From the NCBI GenBank assembly GCA_905250115.1, contig CAJNOI010000025.1, positions 174,755-238,754 of the forward strand: a DNA stretch of 64,000 bases, given 5' to 3'. Of this stretch, positions 11,058 through 22,676 are shown piece by piece. The DNA comes from Adineta steineri (Eukaryota; Rotifera; Eurotatoria; Adinetida; Adinetidae). Position 1 is the first letter of the stretch. The number at the start of each line of letters is the position of its first letter. The notes under the pieces were generated by a model. That model was given only the letters and a program-made list of their open reading frames with translations, had not been told where the DNA came from and made no database searches. Both the position numbers and the translations under genes were made by a program.

Positions 11058-12380
11058 TTAGAGGCATAAAAAGTCATAGGATGAATAGGGCGATGATGGA
11101 ACTATATCCGTTGAATTTGTACCAAAACTAGATAAAGGAGTATCAATCCAACCACTACTATCATAATGTTGATCCAAATCTGTTAAATGATTAACTGATG
11201 AATCATGTAATGTTTCATATTCTAGAAGAGAAAATTAGTAAAATAGATTTTTATAAGTAAAAATTAGTTCTTTTACCATTTGCATCATCCATCACAGGTG
11301 CTAATACTTGTGGATTGTTATTAGTAGGAATATTAAATATATTACAATTATTAGCGAGATAATCGACTAATGTTGGAGTTGAGTCTTCCATAATATGTGA
11401 AGATGATGGTGGTGGAGGTGTCATAGGTAGTAATGTTGGTGGAGGTAAAACAATATCATCATGTTTATTTATTATTTGTATACGTACAGCTCGACGTGAT
11501 GATATAGGTGAAGTTTGATTTCGTGGTATAGGTGCAACAATAACTGATTGAGGTTGTCCAGTCAATTGAGAAAACCAGTCATTATTATTTTCTAATGGTG
11601 ATGATGGAATCATTGCTTGACACATTGCTAAAACATTCGATTGTATAGGATGAGGAGTTGCATTTGACATTGGTGATGATTGGGATAAAGATGATGTACA
11701 ATGTGGTGGTGATGGAATTATTGTTGATAATTGTCGTTGAGCTAAACAAAATGAATTTAATATTTTTATAAAAAATTGAAAATTAAACTAACGTGTGAAT
11801 AAATTATTTTTTTTAACTGTTGTTGAAGTTGTTTTATTACCATTTGTTGAACGTTGTTTTGGTTTAAATTTATAATCTGGATGATCAATATGATGTTGAC
11901 GTTTTAATGTTTCAGCCATATCCAAAAACGGTTGTTTCTCTTCGACTGACATATGTCTAAAATAGGAGGTTTTTTTTATGTTGTATATAAAATAAAACAT
12001 TGCATCATATAAAGATCTTTACCGCCATGTTTCACCCAGCAGTTTACTCAGTGATGTTTGACTAACACCATAACCATCACTTGAAACACGTTTTCTTTCA
12101 CCACGTGCCCATAATAAAAATGCATTCATTGGTCGTTTAATAACTGTATTTCTATTATTTCTATTATTATTACTATTAATATCACTATTATCAAATGTTT
12201 CTCCTAAATATTCTTCATTTGTTTGCATAATCGGTGTCATGGCTTCCATTTTCGGCAAGCACGAATCCATTGCCAAATACTAACAAAACAAAATCTCAAT
12301 TAGAAAATACATAAATCAACAAAATTCAATTTAACACTCACATCATGAAATGATGAAGATGGAGCTGACATCATCATCAT
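11058..12380 (-). CDS. Sox-family HMG-box transcription factor
   Basis: Five exons on the minus strand: 12342-12380, 12023-12279, 11793-11956, 11277-11741 and 11058-11221, giving 362 aa. The HMG box spans about residues 60-133: RPMNAFLLWARGERKR, then LSKLLGETWR, then EKQPFLDMAETLKRQHH and HPDYKFKPK. RPMNAF and the HPDYK..P end are diagnostic for Sox proteins, which bend DNA at ACAAAG-like sites. The normal NxE/D...NAEISK region is replaced by a Gly/Ser stretch (SSDGYGVSQTS), so the group (B, C, D, E or F) cannot be set by eye. An intron splits the box after GETW. The remainder is Ser/Pro/Asn-rich with a Pro-rich patch and an acidic C-terminus. The first exon begins with four Met codons. It lies 353 bp downstream of a homeobox gene on the same strand. 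Confidence 0.85.
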
Positions 12381-12732
12381 AAGTTTATTGTTTTGTTATA
12401 TGGTTTAGAAATAGTGATATATATGTTAAATGTAATCCACCCCTTGACTGGAATGAGAGTGTATAAGTAGAAAAGACGAAATAAACGTGTGTTTATGTAT
12501 GTCCAGTAAAAATGAATCATAGAGATTTACGCATGTCGATGAACGAAAGAAAGAATTCTATTTGTACTTATCGAAATATATATATAAATATATACGATTA
12601 CATTCCCATTGCATGTTCTGATATACAAAGAGAACAAGATGATTTGTTATTATTAGTTTATTTAAATATGGAAAAATGAATAATAATCAAACTTTATTGA
12701 TAAAACAAAAAAACAACAATAAATAATATCTT

Positions 12733-13243
12733 CTATGAATGAAAAGTATTCGATGAAGAATAGTAATATGTTGGATAATGAGAATAAAATGTTTGATCAA
12801 TTATTGGAGATGTTTGAGTGAAGTAACAACATGGACACATAGCTGATGTTGGTGATGTATAACAATACATTGGTTGTGTTGGCTATAGATACATAAAATT
12901 TTAATAAAAATTAAGATAAATCGTAATTAACTTACTACTACTTGTGGTTGTGGTGGAGGAGGAGGAGGTAATAAAGTAATAGTTGGTTTTCCTGATATTA
13001 ATTGTTGATCATTACGCTATAAGAAAAAAAAGAAATAAGATAAAATAAAGAATATTGAAATATAATATTTACTCGTCGATTTGAAAACCAATCTTGAATT
13101 TGTTTTAATGTTCGACCAGTTGTTTCAGCAAGTTGATGACGTTCACTTGCAGATGGATATGGATTCTGATTATAGAATGTCATAAGAATTGTACGTTGTC
13201 GTGTATTAAGAGGTTCACGTGTATGTGGTTTTGAAGTTGACAT
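12733..13243 (-). CDS. Divergent homeodomain protein
   Basis: Three exons on the minus strand: 13073-13243, 12936-13016 and 12733-12882, giving only 133 aa. Residues 9-58 form a homeodomain: TRQRTILMTFYNQNPYPS, then ERHQLAETTGRTLKQ, then IQDWFSNRRRN. NPYP before helix 2 recalls SIX and TALE homeodomains, but the recognition helix reads WFSNRR, with Ser at homeodomain position 50 as in Pax-type domains. The first helix appears short. After the domain come a six-Pro run (PPPPPPQPQ) and a Tyr/Ser/Cys-rich tail (CPCCYF, YYYSSS). There is no SIX domain or paired box. It is probably a derived orphan class; the DNA target is unknown. Confidence 0.8.
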
Positions 13244-14623
13244 GATAGTGTAATGTTGAAAAATGAATATTCATCGACCTCATCTCCAACAATCCGATAA
13301 CACCACTTTCAGTTAATCCTAATATCGAAGATACTAATTATTGATTGACTTAATTGAGCCAATCAAAGAGAGAAAAATAAGACAAATAGAACAATTAAAA
13401 TGTGTCTATATCCTTTTTCTATCTAATTGATCATGTTTAGTATAGAATATAGACCAATATGTTATATTCAAATAGAATTTAATTTTTATAGAATTTGTTT
13501 GATAGATTTATAAAGAATGCACGATTTTGTTTACTATTATACATGCGATGATAGTTATTTTTTATTCAATTTGTAAATAAAATTTAGGTTATAGGCTGAA
13601 TAGGACGACTGAAGTGGTAAATAAAAGGAGATTCTTTATATAGTAATGACAGTAAAACAAATATGTACTATCTAATTTCGTCTTGAATTGAAACAATAAG
13701 TTGCTTGTTTAGAAAGTATATACTATCACATATTAGTCATCATTAGTTAAGTGATTGATAATATCGAGATGAATATGATTATTATGTATACTTCTACTCG
13801 TATCGTGATTGAACGATTATCAGACATAGTTAGGTACATTTTGAAACTATATTAGACCTACGCGATGGAAGTAGAGTAATCAAATTATTTATTTGTATGT
13901 AATAATTGATAATGTGTTTTGTACAATTTTATGTTAGATCCACAATTAATAAAACTTGAATATGCAACACTCTCATCATTATGACAAAATAGCAGTTCAT
14001 TTTTTTCGTATAAAAAAGTATAGCTGATATCATTTGATATTATATTTTTATTTAACATGATAAACAATAATTCTTTTTAGAGTAAAAATAATGCCATGAC
14101 AAATTGGCTTATCATTATCATTTTTTTAACTCTTTCTTTGAATTTCTCATATGTATTACTACCGATCATTTTTATAGATTTATAAATGATTGAAAACACT
14201 AGATTTAAGATACTATTCACATGAAAGACTACTTCTAGGTTTTCACTGTCATAATTAAATACCAACAATGATTCTATTCATCACATTATATTTGCCGTTT
14301 TGCATTAAATTATCAATCTGTTTTACTTTAAGTAAGCTTATGATGATGAAAAGATACTCATCCTTTAAACTCTTTCGTATTTTGTCATGGTTAATGGCGG
14401 TCGCTTTCTTCATTTCTTGCCGAGCTTTATGCTAAAGGAAAATCTGACCATTGACTAGACGGCTACGTATGTAAATGCAAGAACAACGAATAGGATTGCT
14501 TGGTTTCATATTTTGCTTCTCCACTGTTTCGTATATATATATATATATATATATGCAAAAGGTGAATATAGCAATTCATTCGGTCATTCAGATATAGCAA
14601 ACAATTGTTTTATACAGGTCAAC
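13244..14623. other. Intergenic between divergent genes, with TA microsatellite
   Basis: No gene is supported. It contains a (TA)n run at about 14529-14552. The region separates the minus-strand homeobox gene from the plus-strand gene at 14624 and should hold both promoters, but no TATA box was clear. Confidence 0.5.
14529..14552. repeat. (TA)n microsatellite
   Basis: A perfect TA dinucleotide run of about 24 bp upstream of the 161-aa orphan gene. Translating through it gives a spurious Tyr-Ile leader. Confidence 0.8.
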
Positions 14624-15165
14624 ATGTTGTACGATGAGCATTTAACTAAATTCATGTTTGAAAGTGATCCATGTAATTTACTTGATATTCCATCTAGTCG
14701 ACTTACAATAAATCAAGGAAAAGAAAGTAATGAAGAACCAAAACAACAATCATCTCAACCTACTGATGTACTTCCAGAAAATGTAAGTTTTTTTTACTCT
14801 TACAATAATTTGAAAATAGGAATAATGATTTTTTTTAGTTACATGATATAGAAATATATGAAAAAAAATTATTAGCTTTTTGTGGTTTATGGGAAGATTA
14901 TCCTCGTCGTTATCATCGTATGGAATTTCGTATTGAAATGGGTCAATTAGTTGGTTATTCTAATGTTCATGGTAGTAAAGCAATAGCAAATTTTGATGGG
15001 CGTTTAATCCATATGATAATTTTACATGAAACAGAATTAGGTCGTCCAATAGATTATTATCGTGGTCGTCTTGGTTGGAATGAGAAATATATTCGATGGG
15101 AAAAAGAAGATTCTTCTCGACAAACTGGTTGGCGTTCTACAAGAAGATGGATTAGAATTGAATAA
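14624..15165 (+). CDS. Uncharacterised 161-aa basic protein
   Basis: Two exons: 14624-14782 and 14839-15165. The ATG comes 6 nt after a tatacag acceptor-like site, which decides this start over an upstream in-frame ATG inside the TA repeat. The N-terminal third is polar and probably disordered (QGKESNEEPKQQSSQP). The C-terminal two thirds are compact and rich in Trp, Arg and Tyr (FCGLWEDYPRRYHRM, GRLGWNEKYIRWEKE, GWRSTRRWIRIE), which suggests a small beta-rich domain. No family is recognised. A 56-nt intron with the local consensus supports it as real. Confidence 0.65.
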
Positions 15166-17039
15166 TTTTTTTCTTACTTTTTTCTCTTTTATGTTATTAC
15201 TGAAAAAAAAAAAAATTTTTTCTTTATGTGCTCTTAAATTCTTATTATTGTGGATTGTTTCGTATTTAAACAAATTTAATAAAATCAATATATATATATG
15301 TACCTATCAAACCATTTATTTATGTCGAAAAGCAGAACATTCTTTTGGAATCAACACTTTCCGAGAAATATTGATTAAAATAAAAAAGTGCTTTTACATA
15401 TAGTGTAAATAAGTTCAAACTATTCGTCAATATGTATGCTGTTGTTTTCTTGTCCAGGTGCTAGTAGAACTTATATGTAAACCCCATTGATTATGGTTCA
15501 AATTTTTACTTTTATCTTGAATATTAGATTGTATGAGATTTTGCTACACATATTTATACAAAAAACTGATGATCAATGTTATTGTTTTTTGATCAAACAA
15601 GCACAGATAAGATTATAAATATTTACATGTGCTTTTCAGGTGTACATTTACTAACCGAGAGAGAGAAAAGCGATATACATAAGATTGCCATCCGTTTTTT
15701 ATCAGAGAAAGAAAGATATATAGGACAAATTCTCTATATCATTTTATGTACTAAAACAAAGAATGATCATTTACATATATCTTCTTTTTTTTGTTACATC
15801 ATAGGATTCAATGTTTGCTAATGGGACACCGTTTTCTTTTTTTATCCATAAATATCATCATACACCGGTGTACTGTTATGCCTCCCAACATATGCATATA
15901 TATATATACAAAAGAAAGAAAGAGTTATTTCTGTCTTATGAATTATTTCAAGCTGTAAGAAGAGAATCTTTTTTTTATATATATATAAATGGATATTTGT
16001 CTTCATTTCAACTAGCTGATAGTTGACTGAATATTCTTACCTTTCTAACCACCAGCTGGTTTACTTTCTTCTTCGTTTTATTTTGTATTCAATTCAGAAA
16101 TATATGGCTTGATTCGAGCACACACACACACAGTTTGTATGATCATTATGAAAGATCAATAAACCTAAAATCGGACTCACCTTTTCTTCTTCTCTTATTA
16201 TATATATATATATATATATATTTATGTATTCATTCATTTATCGTCTATTGCTAAACCCGTAGGTATGCAACTAGCACCATACAATCAGTGCTGGTTCATA
16301 TTCTACTGGACAGTCATCGAACGATCTCGCAACTAATTAGATTATATATGAAATGAAGAAAAAAGAACAACAACAACGATAAGAAATCGAGTTCAAGTTT
16401 GAGGTAGTAGGTTTGTTAGCTTAGTTTTATTAATAATTGGCTAACTAACTTCATTACTTCATGCAATGAACTTGAATTAACAAAAGTATATCACATATAG
16501 ATACGATTTATTTTCGATCAGATAATTGTAAGTAAAACGTTCTTTTCAAACTTTGTTTAGTCTTGATCAATCAATGCTTTCTTTTTTTAATTAATTGTAT
16601 TGATATGTTTGATGTTAATGAAAACATCGTTCAATTCAATTCATTCATAACCAATGTTTGCTATAGCATATGAGATTATTCAAAGTTTGGTATCAAGTAA
16701 ATAGAAATGAACTTAATTATTTCATATTAAAAAGATATTTTTATTTTTAGTAAAAACCACAAAATTCATTGAACAATTACAAGAGAAAGATAAACTATAT
16801 TTTTTCAATGTTGTTAAATTCATTATAAAACTAATAAAAAAATTCAAATCTTGTCTGTGTGCCTTATTATATTACGAATTTCCAAGTTTTTAACGATGAC
16901 ATTTTGATTCACCCTATAACTGTAGTTTCTATATATATAATAAATAATCACACAAATCAAAAAAAGATGAATCGATTAAATGTTCGCAAGTTATTAATAA
17001 TATTTTGAGTTCAAAAAAAGTTTTGAAATCTAATTTGAT
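15166..17039. other. Intergenic with TA microsatellites
   Basis: No gene is supported. TA runs occur at about 15897-15908 and 16199-16221. Short frames here (15576-16026) are poor in coding character. Confidence 0.5.
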
Positions 17040-18028
17040 CTAAGTTTTAAACCATGTTCTAACTTTCGACATTGACCATAGTATTGATTTACCATATGTA
17101 AACTTTTGTGCAAAAAAATCTTGAATTTGTGTGTTCATTTGTGACCAAAATCCTTCATTTTCCATCAGAGTATAACACCATCCTAATAATTGTTCTTCAT
17201 TTAATGATTTCATTATACCATAAATCAAACTATTAACACCACATTTTGCTTTATAAATACCAAGTCGTGTATTCGAATATGGAATACTATTTACCATTGT
17301 TACTAATCCAATCTTACCATAATAAATAATTTCATTTTCTTCACGACGTTCCGTATTGTAAACCTATAAGATATAGATTTTATCTTCTGATTGAATATTT
17401 AATAATAACTTACCTTTAACAAATCATCGAATTCTTGCATGATTTTTATTCGTTTTTCATCAGAATCAGTATATTGATTAGTACAAACAAGTGCAACAAA
17501 TATATTTAAATTTACACATCTATCAATTAACGAGTGGAGAATATCATCTTTTGCAAATGAACCTGGTGATGCACATATTATCATACACATTGGATGTTTT
17601 TCTTCGATAATATCAATAATTGAGCTATCCCATGTTGTAATACCTTTTGTATCCCAAATATTAATTCGAAATTTTTCACCTTCTTGTACTACATTACCCG
17701 TTTGTTCGTCAGTTTTATTTGGACAATTACCTTCGAGTGAATAACATTTTGTCTCTAATGTAACAGCACCAGGACCTATTCTAGTTGGTGCCACATCTTT
17801 GTTGATAATTGCATTGATTAATGTACTTTTACCAGTTTTTGGTGCACCACTAACAACAAAAGTAAATTCTTGTAATTTTTTTTTAGCATGATCAACAACA
17901 AATTGTGGGTTGTCTTTTTCACATCCATATATAGATTTTCGTAAATTTTCAGCAGCAACTCCAATAACAGATTCTGATGTAATGGATGGACTTCGCATTA
18001 TACTTTCCTTGGATTCGTTATCAGCCAT
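17040..18028 (-). CDS. AIG1/GIMAP-like GTPase
   Basis: Two exons on the minus strand: 17414-18028 and 17040-17363, giving 312 aa. G1 is GAPKTGKST (61-69), G3 is DTKG (126-129), and the usual NKxD G4 is replaced by TNQY (183-186). A shared CASPGS motif follows G3. The C-terminus has a helical block (SLNEEQLLGWCYTLMENEGF) that recurs in the divergent neighbour. The G domain belongs to the translation-factor-related GTPase class and resembles AIG1/immunity-related GTPases; the function is unknown. There is no membrane segment or lipidation motif. The start at 18028 is chosen because an acceptor-like ...ccgtag lies 14 nt upstream; an in-frame ATG further out gives an unlikely Phe-rich leader. It is head-to-head with the plus-strand paralogue, 196 bp apart, presumably sharing a promoter. 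Confidence 0.75.
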
Positions 18029-18224
18029 GTGACCATCTACGTCTACGGTATGAAAATGAGAAAATAACAATAGAAATCTTGCCTTTTTCAGTGAAAAAAA
18101 TATGATAAGAAAGAAACGCCTACATCGCATGTTATTTATTTAAGTCGTCAAAAGATAACTAAAGACACTTATAACGGTAATTTTACAAAAAAAAACTCTT
18201 ACGTTCTCATCTTTTTCACACACA

Positions 18225-19912
18225 ATGGTGAGTTAAAAATCTTCATAATAACAATTAGTAGTAAAAATTTATAATTAAAAGACTTCTGAAGAATGCACAA
18301 TTGAAGTACATGTTCGTCGAACATGTGAATTTATTTCAGTTAAAGTTATTCCTATGGTAACAACTTTTGGTGATATTATTAAGATAATATGTGAAACAAT
18401 CAGCGAACCAGAACCGAGTCATTATTATATAGCAATGAATAATGAGTTGGAAATGGAGAATCATTTGATAGTTCAACCACATCTTATGAATCAAAAGTTT
18501 GAGATGATCATGAGAACAAAATGGCTGTTAGAAATTATCGCTGAACAACAGATGGGAAGACAATATGTAAAATGTGAGTTGTATCAAAATAGTTTATTCT
18601 TATGAATGGTATAAAGTAATATCTCATTTTTTTAAATTTTCCTTCGATATTCGTCTTGACATATGAATTATCTAATGTAAAATCTGATGAGATTTAAGGA
18701 AAGTCCTCAGAGGGTACTATATTGTGAGTGAATATATAAAACTATTACTCTGACATGTCAACTATTTATTTTATTACTTACACGATTGAGTAAATAAATC
18801 AACATATATTTTGTTCTATAGTACCATCTGTTTCGCTAGTTACTAACCATGAAATCCCAGAAGAAACAACAACAACAGATAATTCCATACCAGCATCAGT
18901 TCCGATAGTTACTACTCATGAAATTCCACAAGAAACAACAACACGAACAGATGATTCTATACCAACATCAGTTCCGGCAGTCACTACCCATGAAATTTCA
19001 CAAGAAACAACAACAAGAACAGATGTTTCTGTACAAACATCTATCATTTCTGAACATAATGAGTCAACATTAGAAAATGTTGATGAACAAAAGAAAGTCA
19101 TTTTGGGTGATGTTGTTCGATCAACTATTAGAAGAATACCAAGACAAGATGTACAAAAATATCTTCATAAAGCTCTCGACAAATCTTTTGATATTCTATT
19201 AATGGGTTCTCCTCGTGTTGGCAAAAGTACATTGATTAATGCTATTCTTAAAAAAAGTATTGCTGAAACTAGTGCTGGACGTAATGCATGTACATCAACA
19301 ATGACTTATTATGAATATAAAGAATCTTACACATCATCAACTGATGATAAATCAACTATAACATCGAAGTGTTCAATAAGAATTTGGGATGCACCAGGTA
19401 TTGAAAATTGGACACAACTAGATATTGCGAAACATTTACAAAGCTTAGTTAAAGAAAAAAATCCAATTTGTTTAATCTATTGTGCATCACCAGGTTCCGC
19501 TTTTGAGGTTGAACATGTTAAAACTGTTATTGAGCAATGTAGACAACTGGATGTATTTATTGCATTAGTTGTTACTAATATGTATGCTTCCGATGAATCT
19601 GGATATATTTTAGATACTTTCAAAACTCTTCTTACTGATCATAGTATACAAACTAGAAATATTGACGATGTCTATTATTATGGTACTATTGGCCTCTGCG
19701 CAGCAGTTAATTCAGTAGAGTATGTATCACATGGTAAAACAATGGAACCGGCTGGTATTGATGAATTAATGATAGGTATTATGAATTCATTAAGCGAAGA
19801 AAAATTATTACAATGGTGTTTTGCATTAATGGATAATGGTCCGTTTTGGATTAGAGCACAAAGTAGAATATGGAAAACATTTAATTCTATGAAGCGTTGG
19901 TTTGGTTATTAA
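18225..19912 (+). CDS. GTPase with N-terminal ubiquitin-like region and Thr-rich repeats
   Basis: Three exons: 18225-18227 (just the ATG), 18282-18573 and 18822-19912, giving 461 aa. Residues 2-98 form a compact alpha/beta region (ECTIEVHVRRTCEFISVKV, then WLLEIIAEQQ) that resembles a ubiquitin-like fold in size and pattern; that assignment is a guess. Residues about 101-171 are three copies of a 23-24-residue unit (VTTHEIPQETTTRTD-type). The G domain follows: G1 GSPRVGKST (227-235), G3 DAPG (288-291), CASPGS, and TNMY (350-353) in place of NKxD. The C-terminal SLSEEKLLQWCFALMDNGPF block matches the minus-strand neighbour. The two are clear paralogues, and this one has gained or kept the N-terminal half. 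An immune or membrane-trafficking role would fit AIG1-like relatives but is not shown. Confidence 0.75.
18830..19042 (+). repeat. Three-copy coding repeat (69, 72, 72 bp)
   Basis: In-frame tandem copies start at 18830, 18899 and 18971. Each encodes a Val..Thr-His-Glu-Ile-Pro/Ser..Glu-Thr-Thr-Thr unit within the linker of the GTPase. Copies 2 and 3 are the most alike. They probably make an extended, Thr-rich spacer between the N-terminal domain and the G domain. Confidence 0.8.
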
Positions 19913-22676
19913 TTATCAAGCTTTTTTTTTTTAATAAACTCAATATTTATGATTCGAAGATTCTTTTTTCTATTTTAAAACTCTTGATTAAATAAACAAA
20001 TACATATATATATATATATAATAATTGATTAGTTTCAAGCATACACCTACAAAGTGATATTTTACATATTACTTTATCATAAAATTCAATAGCTTTCAGA
20101 TTGTTTCATCCTGTTATTGTTATGATAGTTACTACTATTTCTTTGTATGTTTTAGTTTTCATAAACCATCAAAACATTTATAGAATATAGAAACTTTCCT
20201 AGTCTCATTTGACGATATAAACACTTAAGACTATCTGAATTACAGGGGGTAAACTATATTTTGACTATGATATAGAAGAGCATATAATTTTGCTACTTTC
20301 TGTATATCCACTTTGTGAGCAAGCTTTTCTCTATAAATAACTGATAATGAATAGGAATCGAGTTGCAATTAACTTCTAGACACTCGAAATGTATTTTTTT
20401 CTAATCGTTCTATTCGGATTAAGTGCTTAGTTGATAGTTCCTATAAACAATGTGGTGGATGTGGATGTCGGTGTACGTACTAAGTGAATTGTCCACATCC
20501 TCAAGGTTATCGTAGTTCTCACTAAACTATAAAATTTATCGATATTTAAAAATAGTTATCATCAGCGCATAGAGTTGACTACTAAATCTGTTGACAAACT
20601 GCTTAAAAAATTAAAAATTGTTTGATATAAATAATCATACGAAATACGATAATTATAAAGTTTAATGTGTAGCTGCAGTTTCTTGAGCAATTATATGGAA
20701 TACACATACACATACTCGTCATCAAATAGATGTTGCATCGATAAATTTGTCATTGTTTTGAATAGGCAAGCTAATGAGACGATCGGAAGACAGTTGATTG
20801 AAGCATATTTCACATATAGCATTTGTAATATATTATCAAAGTCAAAATCCGTTAAATTAAATGTTACGTGATATGGTAAGGAATAACCTTTCATATGTTC
20901 TCTCGAGTACATGTAAGTAGAGATTCAGATAGAGATACTAATGTAACTTATTAGAATTGTATTCCTCGTCTTTGCACATGCGTTCTATAATATTGATGTT
21001 AGTCAACTGGTTATTATCAAGACCACATAGGAACATTTGTAGTATGCTAACGAGTTTCAAAGAGCAAATTTGACGTTTGTAAGTTGGAAAAATACTCGAA
21101 CGAGATAAATATAGATACTCATTTTTTTAAGATAATATTCAATTAATCTCGTTTATCATCTACAAAATGTAGTGAGTAGTTTACTTTTCTTCTAGATACT
21201 ATACATAGATAAACGTAAAATAAAATTTCAGTTTTCTGCACTCGTATAAGTTTTGCTCATTTGAGCACCATCTGAAAAATCTTTGACTAATAACTAAATC
21301 TGGAAAAATCAATCTCGTTCTTACTCGAAGCTGAAAGTCACACAAATATTATCGTTATCCCATTTTGTAGAAAACTAATTGCTCTATCATCCGGTCTCTT
21401 AAGTAACACTTGACTCTTTCCATATTTTCTCACTGTTTTTATTTGCTGTTTTTTATTTCTTTACGATGGGCAGGATCGACTTTTTAGTTTTGTCTATATT
21501 CAAAAAATAAATTTAAGCATAGCAGTCCTAATGTATTCAGATTAACTATCGAAATAATATATCCTATAGATTATTCACTAAATTTTACTGATATATGAAC
21601 AAATAATCGCAGACTTTCAAACATATTAGGAGTATCGCATCAATAGTTCTATATAAATACTATATTTAAGTTTACGTTTAAATATATACGAGTAAAATAT
21701 ATGTTATATACTTTATTTTCTTTTTCTCATTTGACTAATAATCACACTTTGATAATTTCTAAGGATAATAACTTCTTCGTGCTACTGATCTTTTTCAAAC
21801 AGGAAACACATTATTCTTAATGTCTACATTTTTTTTTCTGCTTTACTAATTTCCCCTATTAACTCGCTGTCTGGGGACATTTCTGATCATTAAATTATCT
21901 TATAAACTTATTGTATAGAACGAGAACATGATTTCTCTTTTAAAATCTATATGGAACATTTGAGCTAGAATAAGCTTGAAAGAACGATTCATATTCTATT
22001 CTAAATCATCATTTGTTTGTTCTACTAATCCTATTCACTTGTCGTTCTTTCTTCTCATGTGTGTATATATATAGACTATATCTTATAATGTCTAGATGTG
22101 ATAATTTATTGATAAATCAATTTAGATTTGTTTTTCCTTCTTTCTCTCTACTAGAATTGACGAAAAAAAGACCTTGCGATGCCTTGTGTTACTCACACAG
22201 ATGTGAAGCCAGAAGTCCCCTTATAACAAAAGCAAACTGATGAATAAACAAGAAAAACTATAAATTAATAAAACAGATTTCTTTATAGATTGTCTAAAGA
22301 AAACATATCTATAAGAAATATATCATCAATATAGATATCTAGTCTATCTTGTAACAATAGTCAATAAACAATAATCGGTAGTATTTTATCTCCGGATTTC
22401 CATTAATTTATTCTTATAGGTATTTTCATTATTGTTTTCACTAATTCTTAATGATATTTAGAAAGGGAAATTAGATAGAACATACGATGATGTTAATCAA
22501 GGGTTCGACACTTCTTTGATGCATCCTGCATAACGTTAAGGATTTGTTTTTTTTTCTTTGATAAGTACTCATACAATATGTCGTGACAACTCTTATTTTC
22601 TTGCTATAATTATATATATATATATATAAGTTTGTTCCAAATGTCAAATCTTTGCTCATTTTTAGAAATATTATTC
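19913..22676. other. Long intergenic stretch with one possible peptide relic
   Basis: About 2.7 kb without a supported gene. TA runs occur at about 20003-20021 and 22612-22628. A broken small secreted-peptide-like frame sits at 20389-20525 (listed separately). Confidence 0.5.
20389..20525 (+). pseudogene. Relic of a small Cys-rich secreted peptide?
   Basis: An ATG frame opens with a signal-peptide-like MYFFLIVLFGLSA and then stops. One frame over, the sequence continues SSYKQCGGCGCRCTY, meets a second stop, and reads on as VNCPHPQGYRSSH to a third. The order (leader, then a dense Cys core) is what a small secreted Cys-rich peptide gene would show after one frameshift and one nonsense change. 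It is short, so chance is a real alternative. Confidence 0.25.

Noticed and set aside
20389-20525. Selenocysteine or programmed frameshift reading of the Cys-rich frame
   Set aside because: The interrupting stops are TAG and TAA and there is no visible recoding element; decay or chance is simpler.
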